Shown one piece after another: positions 55,041 to 63,965 of a stretch of 64,000 bases of DNA (the first letter of the stretch is position 1; every line of letters starts with the position of its first letter). Both the position numbers and the translations under genes were made by a program. The notes below the pieces were generated by a model. That model was not told where the DNA came from and searched no databases. It saw nothing but the letters and a program-made list of their open reading frames with translations. This stretch comes from Paenibacillus sp. PAMC 26794 (GTDB taxonomy: Bacteria > Bacillota > Bacilli > Paenibacillales > Paenibacillaceae), in assembly GCF_000316035.1 (NCBI RefSeq), contig NZ_ANHX01000002.1, positions 173,542 to 237,541 of the forward strand. Reading direction: 5' to 3'.

Positions 55041-56540
55041 ATGAAGACAAGAAAAATCGCTCTGCTCATGGTTACTTTACTGCTTGCTTTTTCTACTGTT
55101 CTAGCAGGCTGCGGTGGTAGTAATACCAATGATACAAGCGGGAATACGGTATCCGGGGGTGAACCAGGCGATAAGGATACGGTGAAGCTCAAGGTATATA
55201 TGATTGGTGGTCCACAGCGCGATCTGCCAATGGTGCAGGAAGAAATGAACAAATACTTAATGGAGAAAATAAATGCAACCGTCGACATCACGATGATTGA
55301 CTGGGGTGATTATTCTAAACGGATGCCAGTCATTACCGCTTCGGGCGAAAATTATGATATCGCTTTCACCTCTTCTTGGGCTTATGACTATCTGCCAAAT
55401 GCGACCAGAGGAGCATTCTTGCCAATCAATGATCTGTTGGATAAGTATGGTCAGGGCATTAAAGAGCAGCTTGATCCACGATTCCTCACAGGATCGCAGA
55501 TCGATGGCCAAAACTATTCCGTGCCGGTTAACAAAGAGTTGGCTTCGCAATGGGTATGGCGCTTCAATAAGCAGTACGTTGATAAATACAACATGGACAT
55601 CACCAAGATTCGTACATTAGAGGATCTGGAGCCTTACCTGCAGCAAATCAAGGACAATGAACCGGCCGACATTACTCCGCTGGCTGTTCCGAAGGGCTTT
55701 AAGCCTTATCTGGCGTTCGACTTCCTGTTGGGTGACGAATTCCCGGTTGGTATCAACATGAATGGTGACACCGGTAAATACGTTAATATGCTGGAATCCG
55801 AAGAGCTGAAAAGCTCGTTGAAAACCATCCGTAAATACTATCAGGCTGGTTATCTGCGCAAGGATGTAGCGACACTGGAGGGCATCGACAACATCAAAAC
55901 AGGCAAATGGTTTGTTGACCGTGAACAGACACAGCCGTACGCTGAACTGGGATGGTCCAGAAGTGCGGGCTATGAGATCGTGACTACACCGATGCAGGAT
56001 CCGGTTATTTTCACTGGCTCAGCAACAGGCGCTATGCATGCAATCTCGGCGAACTCCAAGAACCCGGAACGGGCCATGATGTTCCTGAACTTGCTCAATA
56101 CCGATCCATATCTGCGTAACCTGATCAACTACGGCATTGAGGGTACACATTACAAAAAGGTATCGGATAATGTCATTGAGGATCTGCCAGCGATGAAGGA
56201 CGGGTTCCAGATGCCTGGTTTTGCCCTAGGTAATCTGTTCCTGACCTACATGCACAAGGAAGATCCAGCCGATAAGTGGGAAGCGTTCAAGGAATTCAAC
56301 AATTCCGCGAAGGTTGCTCCAAGCTTTGGCTTCAACTTCAATCCTGATTCGGTGAAGACGGAAGTGGCTTCCATCTCCGCCATCGTGAAGGAATTCTACC
56401 CATCGATCATGACGGGAGCTGTTGACCCGGATGAGCATCTGCCGAAAGCGATCGAGAAGTTGAAAGCGGCAGGTCTGGATAAAGTGATTGCAGAAGCGCA
56501 AAAGCAATACGATGAATGGAAAGCTGCAAATCCAAAGTAA
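55041..56540 (+). CDS. Extracellular solute-binding lipoprotein (LplA-type)
   Basis: A 499-residue family 1 type binding protein. The lipoprotein signal (MKTRKIALLMVTLLLAFSTV) ends in the lipobox LAGC with Cys24 as the lipidated residue, then a Gly/Ser/Asn-rich linker. The mature protein should be held on the outer face of the membrane and deliver its ligand to the two upstream permeases. ATG 55041 is chosen over the upstream TTG at 55023 because AAGGGGGA lies just before it and it starts the signal peptide correctly. The ligand is inferred from the neighbouring ENGase and mannosidase genes. Confidence 0.92.
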   Translation: MKTRKIALLMVTLLLAFSTVLAGCGGSNTNDTSGNTVSGGEPGDKDTVKLKVYMIGGPQRDLPMVQEEMNKYLMEKINATVDITMIDWGDYSKRMPVITASGENYDIAFTSSWAYDYLPNATRGAFLPINDLLDKYGQGIKEQLDPRFLTGSQIDGQNYSVPVNKELASQWVWRFNKQYVDKYNMDITKIRTLEDLEPYLQQIKDNEPADITPLAVPKGFKPYLAFDFLLGDEFPVGINMNGDTGKYVNMLESEELKSSLKTIRKYYQAGYLRKDVATLEGIDNIKTGKWFVDREQTQPYAELGWSRSAGYEIVTTPMQDPVIFTGSATGAMHAISANSKNPERAMMFLNLLNTDPYLRNLINYGIEGTHYKKVSDNVIEDLPAMKDGFQMPGFALGNLFLTYMHKEDPADKWEAFKEFNNSAKVAPSFGFNFNPDSVKTEVASISAIVKEFYPSIMTGAVDPDEHLPKAIEKLKAAGLDKVIAEAQKQYDEWKAANPK

Positions 56541-56561
56541 ACCTGAAATAAAGAAGACATG

Positions 56562-56595
56562 GAAACGTCTGTCCGGTTGACGGGCGTTTCTTTTT
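56562..56595 (+). terminator. Intrinsic terminator or attenuator between binding protein and ENGase genes
   Basis: GAAACGTCTGTC (56562-56573) pairs with GACGGGCGTTTC (56579-56590) through 12 pairs including G-U pairs, loop CGGTT, followed by TTTTT. It lies 22 bases after the binding-protein stop and only ~41 bases before the ENGase start with no clear promoter between, so it probably lets some transcripts through. Confidence 0.85.
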
Positions 56596-56635
56596 ACCCT
56601 GATTGGATTGCCAAAATTGGATTGGAGGGTATGGC

Positions 56636-59293
56636 ATGAAAAAGCTTGGTGCGAGTCTCCTATTTGTAATATTGGTATGCGCTGTTCTTTCCTCGGCGGC
56701 CTTGGCAAAACAACCTTATTCATCCTATTGGCTGCCTGAACAATTGCTTAACTGGAATCCAGCTTCCGACCCGGATGCGGCCTTCAACCGGAGTACCATT
56801 CCGCTCCAGAGCCGATTCACAGGAGAGGCAGTTAACCCGAACGCAACGAAAGATCCCAAAGTCATGGCCTTGTCTGCGTTGAATAAGGGAACCAGCGGTG
56901 TTCCATCACAGGGCTCGGATACATTTTTCGCAAATACGTTCTCTTACTGGCAGTATGTCGACAAGCTCGTATATTGGGGTGGCTCGGCGGGAGAAGGTAT
57001 TATTGTGCCACCAAGCGCCGACACGATTGATGCGGCACACCGGAACGGAGTGCCCATTATGGGCACAGTGTTCTTCCCGCCATCCGTATACGGTGGCAAA
57101 TATGAGTGGGTGAAGCAAATGCTTCAGCAGAATAGCGACGGCTCCTTCCCGGCTGCGGATAAACTGATTGAGGTAGCGGAGTACTACGGTTTTGACGGCT
57201 GGTTTATCAACCAGGAGACTGAAGGTGGAACAGCCACTGATGCACAGTTAATGAAGGCATTCCTCCGTTATCTTCAGGATCAAAAGCCCGGGGGTATGGA
57301 GATCATCTGGTATGATTCCATGACAAAGGAAGGCAATATTTCCTGGCAGAATGCGCTGACGGACCGGAACGCGATGTTCCTGCAGGATAACGGGAGCAAG
57401 GTATCAGACAGCATGTTCCTGAATTTCTGGTGGAATGATCTTGGCAGTTCTGCGGCCAAAGCCAAGAGTCTGGGCAGATCACCATTTGAACTGTTCGCAG
57501 GCATCGATGTGGAAGCGAAAGGATACGATACCAGTCTGAAATGGAATCTGCTGTTTCCTGAGGGGAAACCAGCAGTGACTTCCCTCGGCATTTATCGGCC
57601 GGATTGGTCGTACAACAGCGCGGACAGCATGATCGATTTCTTTGCCCGTGAAAATAAATTCTGGGTAGGGCAGAACGGCAACCCAGCCAATACGGCGACA
57701 AGCCAGTCCTGGAAAGGGATTGCGAACAATGTGGTTGAATCATCGCCGGTGGACCAACTGCCATTCACGACCAACTTCAACACGGGTAGTGGCGAGAAAT
57801 TCTATGTGGATGGCACACAAGTGCGGGAGACTGGATGGAATAATCGAAGTTTGCAGGACGTACTTCCGACATGGCGCTGGTTAGCAGAAAGTAAAGGCAC
57901 GGCGCTCAAGCCTTCTCTCGATTGGTCGGATGCCTATTATGGTGGCAGTTCCCTGAAGGTAGCGGGTACGCTAAGTTCGGCAAATGCCACCCATCTGAAG
58001 CTGTATCAAACCGATCTGAAGATTGAGCCAGCTGCCAAGCTGTCGATCACGTACAAGACACAGAGCAAGCCGGGTATGAAGGTTGGCCTTGCTTTTGCAG
58101 ACCAGCCGGACCAGTTCGTCTTTCTGGATGTGAAGAACGAGAAGGCAACCGACTGGACGACAGACACGATCAATCTGACGCCTTACCAAGGAAAGCAGAT
58201 TGCGGCATTGTCTTTGTATTTTGACAGTACAGAAACCGTATCGGATTATAACATCCATATTGGGCAGCTATCTATCCACAAGAACAGTGATCCATCGAAC
58301 CCTCTTGAGGCCGTTCAAGCATTGAATGTCACCCAATCCGACTTCCGCCGCGGTATTTACGGTGATGCAAGGTTGCAATGGAACGCGTTGAACGAGGAAG
58401 TTCAACAATATGAGATTTACCGTGTACTGCCCCACGGCAAAGAGACTTGGGTGGGTGCGACAGCCAATAACGTGTTCTATGTGCCTGAGATGAAGAGAAT
58501 CAACGCGGAACAGGCGACTGTACTGAAAGTCGTGGCAGTGAATGCGAAGTATGAGCGCGGCCAGTCTACCAGCGTGACCATCCAGTGGCCAGCGTATCCG
58601 AAGCCGGAAGCAGGATTCAAGGCCGATGCAACACTTGTCACACCGGGTCAGCAAGTGCATTTCATTGATCTTTCTTCCGAGGTGACGGAAGGCTGGTCAT
58701 GGACTTTTGATAATGGCAGTCCGGCTGTCAGCACGGAGCAAAATCCAGTGGTAATGTATGACAAGGAAGGCACGTACAATGTGACGCTTACAACTTCCAA
58801 CAGCTCGGGGCAGGATACGGTGACGAAGGAGTCGCTGATTACCGTCAGCAAGGCTGCTTCTGGAATCCAAAATGTCGCTCTGGGCAAAAAGGCGACAGCT
58901 GACCACGCCTGTGGATCCGCGGAAGGTGCAGAGAAGGCGATCGATGGCAAGGTGACTGGCAACAGCAAGTGGTGCGCACTGGGTAACCAGCCGCATTGGC
59001 TGCAAGTTGATCTTGGCAAAGAACATCAGATCAGTGGTTTTGTCATCAAACATGCGGAGAGTGGTGGGGAGTGGTCTGGTTTTAATACGAACGACTATTC
59101 GATCCAGGTCAGTGCTGATGGCGTGAATTGGTCCGATGTAGTTCATGTACAGGGGAATACCGCAGCCGAAACCTCGGATGCAATTTCACTGGTCAAGGCT
59201 CGTTATGTGAAACTGAATGTGCTTAGACCTACGCAGGGCGGCGATACGGCAGCCCGAATCTATGAGTTTGAGGTTCATGGGTTGCAGCCGTAG
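56636..59293 (+). CDS. Secreted endo-beta-N-acetylglucosaminidase, GH85, with PKD-like and F5/8C domains
   Basis: An 885-residue secreted enzyme that should cut between the two core GlcNAc residues of N-linked glycans. The signal peptide ends near SSAALA|KQPY. The GH85 domain covers about residues 40-380; the catalytic pair is Asn192 and Glu194 in FDGWFINQETEGG. A beta-sandwich region (about 395-550), an Fn3-like segment, a PKD-like domain (SSEVTEGWSWTFDNG, EGTYNVTLT) near 665-740 and a C-terminal F5/8-type C (CBM32-like) domain from about 750 follow. ATG 56636 is chosen because GGAGGG lies 7 bases before it and it begins the signal peptide. There is no LPXTG or SLH anchor, so it is probably released or glycan-bound. 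Confidence 0.9.
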   Translation: MKKLGASLLFVILVCAVLSSAALAKQPYSSYWLPEQLLNWNPASDPDAAFNRSTIPLQSRFTGEAVNPNATKDPKVMALSALNKGTSGVPSQGSDTFFANTFSYWQYVDKLVYWGGSAGEGIIVPPSADTIDAAHRNGVPIMGTVFFPPSVYGGKYEWVKQMLQQNSDGSFPAADKLIEVAEYYGFDGWFINQETEGGTATDAQLMKAFLRYLQDQKPGGMEIIWYDSMTKEGNISWQNALTDRNAMFLQDNGSKVSDSMFLNFWWNDLGSSAAKAKSLGRSPFELFAGIDVEAKGYDTSLKWNLLFPEGKPAVTSLGIYRPDWSYNSADSMIDFFARENKFWVGQNGNPANTATSQSWKGIANNVVESSPVDQLPFTTNFNTGSGEKFYVDGTQVRETGWNNRSLQDVLPTWRWLAESKGTALKPSLDWSDAYYGGSSLKVAGTLSSANATHLKLYQTDLKIEPAAKLSITYKTQSKPGMKVGLAFADQPDQFVFLDVKNEKATDWTTDTINLTPYQGKQIAALSLYFDSTETVSDYNIHIGQLSIHKNSDPSNPLEAVQALNVTQSDFRRGIYGDARLQWNALNEEVQQYEIYRVLPHGKETWVGATANNVFYVPEMKRINAEQATVLKVVAVNAKYERGQSTSVTIQWPAYPKPEAGFKADATLVTPGQQVHFIDLSSEVTEGWSWTFDNGSPAVSTEQNPVVMYDKEGTYNVTLTTSNSSGQDTVTKESLITVSKAASGIQNVALGKKATADHACGSAEGAEKAIDGKVTGNSKWCALGNQPHWLQVDLGKEHQISGFVIKHAESGGEWSGFNTNDYSIQVSADGVNWSDVVHVQGNTAAETSDAISLVKARYVKLNVLRPTQGGDTAARIYEFEVHGLQP

Positions 59294-59451
59294 TTTGCGG
59301 TTGAGAAGTGACAAGTGTAGCTGTGAAATTAGCAAAAAGGAACCATGCGGCCAATCTGGTTTCAATGACAGCTGGATATCCCTGAAGTATCCCATCTTCT
59401 AATGGGTATACCGCATTGTATCAGACTACGACTGAATAGGATTGAATATGA

Positions 59452-59485
59452 GGCTCACAGATCATTGGATCTTGTGAGTCTTTTT
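59452..59485 (+). terminator. Intrinsic terminator downstream of the ENGase gene
   Basis: GGCTCACAGATC pairs with GATCTTGTGAGTC (one bulged base), loop ATTG, followed by TTTTT (59481-59485). It is 158 bases after the ENGase stop; the bases between show no gene or other structure. Confidence 0.75.
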
Positions 59486-59537
59486 ACGTTTATGCTGGAT
59501 TCGCTTACAAGGGTTTTAAATTCGTTGTTTTAGATAA

Positions 59538-59731
59538 AAAATCGGTTTTGCAATCAAATACAATGCGAATGAAAAGTCTTATATTGTAGTTAAAAAGAGT
59601 GGGGTTGACTATACGCTTCATGGCGGAGAAGATAAAATAAAAGTAAAGATAGATGCCATAACGAATGGAGCCGGTGTAGTGAATGACGCTTCCCGGTTGA
59701 GCCGAACGAATTCGTTAAGCATTCTCTGGTG
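59538..59731 (+). other. Open frame without start codon, possible decayed gene fragment
   Basis: From 59538 to the TGA at 59729-59731 the frame reads as plausible protein (for example YIVVKKSGVDYTLHGG and KIKVKIDAITNGAGVV), but it has no usable start codon or ribosome binding site. I do not recognise the family. The end overlaps, in a different frame, the dehydrogenase remnant that follows. Confidence 0.25.
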
Positions 59732-59890
59732 AGAAATTCGAACATTGTGTTTGAACTGATGTTAAAGTACAAGCTGCATATCGAACCATTGATCAGTCAT
59801 GTGATGAAGCCGGATCAAGCGCAAGAAGCTTACGAGGGTCTGAGATTGAATAAAGACCAGTATAACGGAGTACTGTTTGACTGGTCCTAG
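59687..59890 (+). pseudogene. C-terminal remnant of a zinc-type medium-chain dehydrogenase
   Basis: About 67 codons in one frame end in PLISHVMKPDQAQEAYEGLR and NGVLFDWS, the usual end of MDR-family alcohol/sugar dehydrogenases (L.I..LITH...EA.EAY..L). The N-terminal ~270 residues, including zinc and NAD sites, are missing, and a stop lies directly upstream at 59684. It ends 12 bases before the isomerase/epimerase gene, suggesting that the two were once neighbours in an operon and the first was lost. Confidence 0.6.
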
Positions 59891-59902
59891 GAGGAGATTG
59901 GG

Positions 59903-60730
59903 ATGATTAGAGGGTTAACAAGTGCAGGCTTAGGGAACATCGAGTCCAATGAACAATATATCACGAATGCTGCAAAATACAGATTTCAGTCTGTAGATTT
60001 GAATCCGCTCTCATTGATTGAAGAGGTTGGTAAGGAACAGGCCATACTGCTGTTGGAAAGCAATCAGGTGATCATCGGTTCATCCGGTCTGACCGTGGAC
60101 TGGAGAACCACAGATGAACAGTTTCGTGAAGGACTTCAATCGCTGGTTCAAATGGCAGAAGCCTCCGCTTCGTTGAACTGTTACAGCTGTTGCACCTATA
60201 TTTTACCTTCCACGGATCAGCCAGCAGCATCATTTATGGCGGCAGCTACCAAACGATTGAGATTGTGTGCAGATATTCTGGATGCCTATGGAATTCGACT
60301 AGGCCTGGAGTTTGTGGGTTGCCATCATCTGCGCACTCAATGGAAGAATCCATTTATTTGGAGTGTGGAGGATACGCTTGACTGGATCGAAACAATTCAT
60401 GCTCCGAATGTAGGTTTATTGATGGATTCCTATCATTGGCATACAAATGGATTAAAGATCGAAGAGGTGTTGGATCTTAAGAAGGAACAGATTGTCCATG
60501 TTCATATCAATGATGCTTATGATCTGCCTATTGAAGAATTGCTGGATCATGAGCGGTTATACCCAGGCGAAGGAGTAATCGATCTGCAAGGTTTCTTGAA
60601 GAACCTGAAGGCGATTGGTTACACGGGCGTCGTATCTCAAGAGGTGCTGGCACCAACGCCAACCCTTGATTCAAGTGAATTGTTTGCCAAGTCCAAAGCA
60701 GGCTTCGATAAAGTGTTTACCAATATATAA
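59903..60730 (+). CDS. Sugar phosphate isomerase/epimerase-like TIM-barrel protein
   Basis: A 275-residue xylose-isomerase-like barrel protein. Candidate metal ligands are the Glu in LGLEFVG, the Asp/His in LLMDSYHWH, the HVHINDAY segment and the Glu in VVSQEVLAP. Members of this family include IolE/IolI-type inosose enzymes and hexulose epimerases, and the exact substrate cannot be told by eye. AGGAGGAG lies 8 bases before ATG 59903. With the dehydrogenase remnant upstream and an AraC-type remnant downstream it looks like the surviving gene of a small sugar or polyol pathway. Confidence 0.82.
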   Translation: MIRGLTSAGLGNIESNEQYITNAAKYRFQSVDLNPLSLIEEVGKEQAILLLESNQVIIGSSGLTVDWRTTDEQFREGLQSLVQMAEASASLNCYSCCTYILPSTDQPAASFMAAATKRLRLCADILDAYGIRLGLEFVGCHHLRTQWKNPFIWSVEDTLDWIETIHAPNVGLLMDSYHWHTNGLKIEEVLDLKKEQIVHVHINDAYDLPIEELLDHERLYPGEGVIDLQGFLKNLKAIGYTGVVSQEVLAPTPTLDSSELFAKSKAGFDKVFTNI

Positions 60731-60766
60731 CCCGGATCAGTCAGAAGGCAGTTGGGAGGAATACAT

Positions 60767-60937
60767 GTGTATGAGCCATGGATGAATAACATTTCGCCAT
60801 TCGTAAGCGCGGCAAGAATGACGGGATCATTTTCTTTGGCAGGGGAATGGATAGACCACGATCATGTGTATAGATACATCGAACAAGGGGAAGCGGAGTT
60901 CTTCTTGAGTGGGAATAGGCTGATAGTTGTCAACTAA
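60767..60937 (+). pseudogene. N-terminal remnant of an AraC-type regulator (cupin part only)
   Basis: From GTG 60767 (GGGAGG upstream) 56 codons read as the start of an arabinose-binding-type cupin: MYEPWMNNISPFVSAARM, then DHDHVYRYIEQGEAEFFLSG, after which the frame ends. The rest of the cupin and the helix-turn-helix domain are absent. It is probably a truncated gene, although a short product may still be made. Confidence 0.55.
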
Positions 60938-60961
60938 ACATAAAAGATATATAGTATATTT
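60927..60961 (+). promoter_or_regulatory. Promoter and AT-rich operator candidate before the Rrf2 gene
   Basis: TTGTCA (60927-60932), 17 bases, TATAGT (60950-60955): a good sigma-A promoter. AGATATATAGTATATTT (60945-60961) is an imperfect dyad covering the -10 and resembles the element in front of the aldo/keto reductase gene, which would fit autorepression by the Rrf2 protein. Confidence 0.55.
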
Positions 60962-60979
60962 AGAAAAGAAATAGTTAGG

Positions 60980-61420
60980 ATGAATGCAATGGCATACTCT
61001 ACAGCCTTATCACAGGGAATCTCGATTCTGCTCTATATTCACGCTCTATCCGAGGAGAACTGTTCAAATTATTTGTCCACCAAGTTGATATCGGAGCAGC
61101 TAAATATTCCGGTTCCTACGACGGTAAAAGTCATTCGCAATCTGAATAACGCCAAACTGACAATTGCCAAAGAAGGTGCCAAGGGCGGCATATTGCTTGC
61201 TCAGCCTTTATCGGAAATCACGATGTTGGATGTATTCCTGGCGGTTGAACCCGGCAAAGACTTGTTTAAAATTCATACTGATGTAACACTCCAGGGACAA
61301 GACGTGGACGACGTGAAACAAAAGGTCATTCATCATCTTGATGGCGCGGAGATCGCCATGCAGAATTATTTAAAAGACATACGGTTAACCGATCTGTTTC
61401 ATAAAGAAAGAAAGGGTTAA
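60980..61420 (+). CDS. Rrf2-family transcriptional regulator
   Basis: A 146-residue (or 143, from ATG 60989) winged-helix regulator. The N-terminal pattern MAYSTALSQGISILLYIHAL, the recognition region LSTKLISEQLNIPVPTTVKVIRNL and the wing AKEGAKGGILLAQP are typical of Rrf2/YwnA proteins. The three-cysteine cluster that binds Fe-S in IscR or NsrR is absent, so it is not an Fe-S sensor of that kind. The aldo/keto reductase gene begins 72 bases downstream on the same strand and is the likely target. Confidence 0.88.
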   Translation: MNAMAYSTALSQGISILLYIHALSEENCSNYLSTKLISEQLNIPVPTTVKVIRNLNNAKLTIAKEGAKGGILLAQPLSEITMLDVFLAVEPGKDLFKIHTDVTLQGQDVDDVKQKVIHHLDGAEIAMQNYLKDIRLTDLFHKERKG

Positions 61421-61442
61421 CCTCTTTTTTTGGCTTTAACTA

Positions 61443-61468
61443 GATATAATATATATCAAGTATATCTT
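61443..61468 (+). promoter_or_regulatory. Promoter -10 and dyad operator candidate before the aldo/keto reductase gene
   Basis: TATAAT at 61445-61450 is a perfect -10 sequence with a poor -35. It lies within GATATAATATATATC (61443-61457), nearly palindromic, next to AAGTATATCTT (61458-61468). The strand-flipped form AAGATATACTT resembles AAGATATATAG before the Rrf2 gene. Confidence 0.5.
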
Positions 61469-61492
61469 GTTTTTTTGAGAGGAGCAGTTAAA

Positions 61493-62362
61493 ATGAATTT
61501 GCATACTAAAGTGGTTGAAGCCAGAAATGGAGTTCCCATTCCCCAACTGGGTTTTGGAGTTTACAAAATAACGAAAGAAGCAGAATTTACAACAGCGACT
61601 CGCGAGGCTATTCAGGTTGGCTACCGACATTTTGATACTGCCCGAATCTATGGGAATGAGAAAGCGCTGGGAGCAGAGATCCGGCATAGTCAGATTCCGC
61701 GCGAGCAATTCTTTATCACGTCGAAAGTCTGGAATACAGATCATGGCTATGAAGCGACCAAGAAAGCTTTTCAGAAAACGATAAACAAGCTGGGTGTTGA
61801 TTACCTCGACATGTATTTAATCCATTTTGCCTCGCCAAAGTATATCGAAACGTGGAAAGCCATGGAGGAACTATATGAGGAAGGTAAGATCAGAGTCATT
61901 GGGGTCGCGAATTTTGAGATTCAGCATCTGGAAGAATTAAGGAAGCATGCAAAAATCTTGCCGATGATCAACCAGATCGAAACACACCCGGAATTTCCAC
62001 AGAACGAACTGCGTGCGTATATGGATCAACATCAGATTTTGCATGAGGCGTGGGGTCCGTTAGGTCAGGGGAATCAAGTATTATTACAGCATCCGGTATT
62101 GAAGGAAATCGCTGATCATCATCGTAAGACAGTGGCTCAAGTGATTTTGCGTTGGCACCTGGAACGGGGCGTCATCCTGATTCCCAAATCATCCAATCCA
62201 AAGCGGATCAGAGAGAATAGTGAAATCTTTGATTTTGAGCTATCCGCTGAGGACATGGAAAAAATCAGTCGTCTGAACTCGGGAAAAAGGTATTCGATCC
62301 ATCCGACAGGTTATATTGTGAATCCGATTTTTAATACCTTGATGAAACTTTTTATTCGGTAG
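61493..62362 (+). CDS. Aldo/keto reductase
   Basis: A 289-residue NADPH-dependent oxidoreductase of the AKR5 type. It has the standard N-terminus (NGVPIPQLGFGVYKI), the catalytic Asp and Tyr in DTARIYGNE, the Lys in ITSKVWN, the His in LIHFASP, and the cofactor phosphate-binding end VILIPKSSNPKRIREN. Start ATG 61493 is preceded by GAGAGGAG; the frame is open further upstream but lacks a ribosome binding site there. The physiological substrate is unknown; together with an Rrf2-type regulator, a role in removing reactive carbonyls is plausible. Confidence 0.9.
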   Translation: MNLHTKVVEARNGVPIPQLGFGVYKITKEAEFTTATREAIQVGYRHFDTARIYGNEKALGAEIRHSQIPREQFFITSKVWNTDHGYEATKKAFQKTINKLGVDYLDMYLIHFASPKYIETWKAMEELYEEGKIRVIGVANFEIQHLEELRKHAKILPMINQIETHPEFPQNELRAYMDQHQILHEAWGPLGQGNQVLLQHPVLKEIADHHRKTVAQVILRWHLERGVILIPKSSNPKRIRENSEIFDFELSAEDMEKISRLNSGKRYSIHPTGYIVNPIFNTLMKLFIR

Positions 62363-62413
62363 AACGAAGCGATCTGTGTAATTTTCATATCTGATTTTAT
62401 ATAAATAAACCAT

Positions 62414-62477
62414 TAACGCTAGGGGATGTCCCATACGTCATGAATATGACAGGGGCATCCCTTGTTAGCGTTATTTT
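62414..62477 (+). terminator. Intrinsic terminator after the aldo/keto reductase gene
   Basis: TAACGCTAGGGGATG (62414-62428) pairs with CATCCCTTGTTAGCGTTA (62456-62473) with small bulges; a T run (62474-62477) follows. The roughly 180 bases from here to the transposase start hold no gene; the left end of the insertion sequence should lie there, but without the right end I cannot define its terminal repeat. Confidence 0.75.
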
Positions 62478-62657
62478 GTTCGAATGAACCTGAGACACGC
62501 TATCCGCACCCATTTGCCCAGAGCTGAGATCTAACGAATTACAGAGCTAAGCTTGACCCACAATGCTTCCAGAAAAATGGAATATAGCTAAAAGTGTTCA
62601 AACCGAAATGAAGACGGTATGATGAGAGGAAACGAAACTAAGGGTAGGCGATTAAGC

Positions 62658-63965
62658 ATGTCCACAACACGATTAACTTCCTCTTTACTCCAACCAAATT
62701 TTCAATTCTTTCGAAATATGCGCATCCGATGTGGAAGAACGTTAAATCGGTTCATCCGAACGATGCAGACGTTGTTTAGTCATCCAGAGGCATCCATTGC
62801 TGAAGCCAGTAAGAATGCAGCGGAAGCGAAAGCCATCTACCGTTTATTACAGAATCCGCAGTTGACCGAGGAAAACGTGCTGGAATCGTATCGGACAGAG
62901 ACGCTACGTCAGATGAAACAAACGGAAGAGTCCGTGTTTTTGTGCGTCCAGGATACCACTGAAATTAAATACGGTAATCGAGAAAAAACGCCAGGACTTG
63001 GCGCCTACAATCGCAAGCAAACCAAAGGCTTGCTTGCGCATTCCGCATTGGTGCTTACCCCGTCCGGCCTCCCGCTTGGCCTCTTACATCAAAAAATTTG
63101 GGCACGGGATCTGGCGCTCAAAGCGGAACGGAAGGTCAGCCGCCCTTACGAACAGAAGGAAAGCTACAAGTGGACTGAGGCCGCAAAAGCCAGTGTGCTC
63201 GGCCTCCCAGCAGATATGAAGCTCATTCACATAGGGGACCGGGAAGCCGATTTCTTTGAATTTTTATACCACTTGCATGTTGATGAACAGTCCTATGTCG
63301 TAAGATCCATGCAAAATCGGATCACCGAAGCAGAAGGACTTTTCATGCAGGACGAAGTGCGTAAACAGCCTTCCTCCGGGCAGATTACCGTTTCCCTCCC
63401 GCGAGATACGCGAAGTAGTGAAGCCGCTCGGGATACGACGCTGGAGATTCGTTTTCTGACGGATACGGTACATGTACCGGCACACCTGAAACAAAAAGGG
63501 GCTGCGTATTCGCCTCTTCCCTGCACCCTGATTCATGCGTTGGAAACCACACCGCTGGAAGGCGAAACACCGATTGAATGGTTTCTGCTCACGAATCTTA
63601 CCGTGGCTACGGTAGACGATGCTCGTGAAAAAGTGGCATGGTACGTCCAACGTTGGAAAATTGAGCGGTTCCATTACATTTTAAAAAGTGGTTGCGAGAT
63701 CGAAAAATTACAGGAGCGTGACGGTGAACGATTGCGTAAACTCATCCTGTTCTATTCCATAATCGCTGTACAACTCCAACAGATGACCTATCTCGTTCGG
63801 CAAAAGCCTGACGCTCCATGTACTTCGTTCATGGGTGACGAGGAATGGAAGGTTCTTTACCGTGTGGCCAACAAAACGAAAACACTCCCGTCCAAACCAC
63901 CTACCCTGCGAGAAAGTGTGATCGCACTCGCCAAACTCGGTGGCTTTTTTGGGACGCAAAAGTGA
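62658..63965 (+). mobile_element. IS4-family (Tn5/IS50-like) transposase gene
   Basis: A 435-residue DDE transposase that appears complete. Catalytic Asp in CVQDTTEIKYG, second Asp in IHIGDREADFFEF, and the YREK signature in YVQRWKIERFHYILK, with the Y-2-R-3-E-6-K spacing of IS4 elements. The N-terminal part (EAKAIYRLLQNPQLTEENVL) also matches the Tn5 subgroup. ATG 62658 (MSTTRLTSS) is the likely start with AGGGTAGG 9-10 bases upstream; an ATG at 62619 in the same frame adds 13 residues. Only 35 bases follow before the window ends, so the right inverted repeat and target duplication cannot be seen. Confidence 0.9.
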
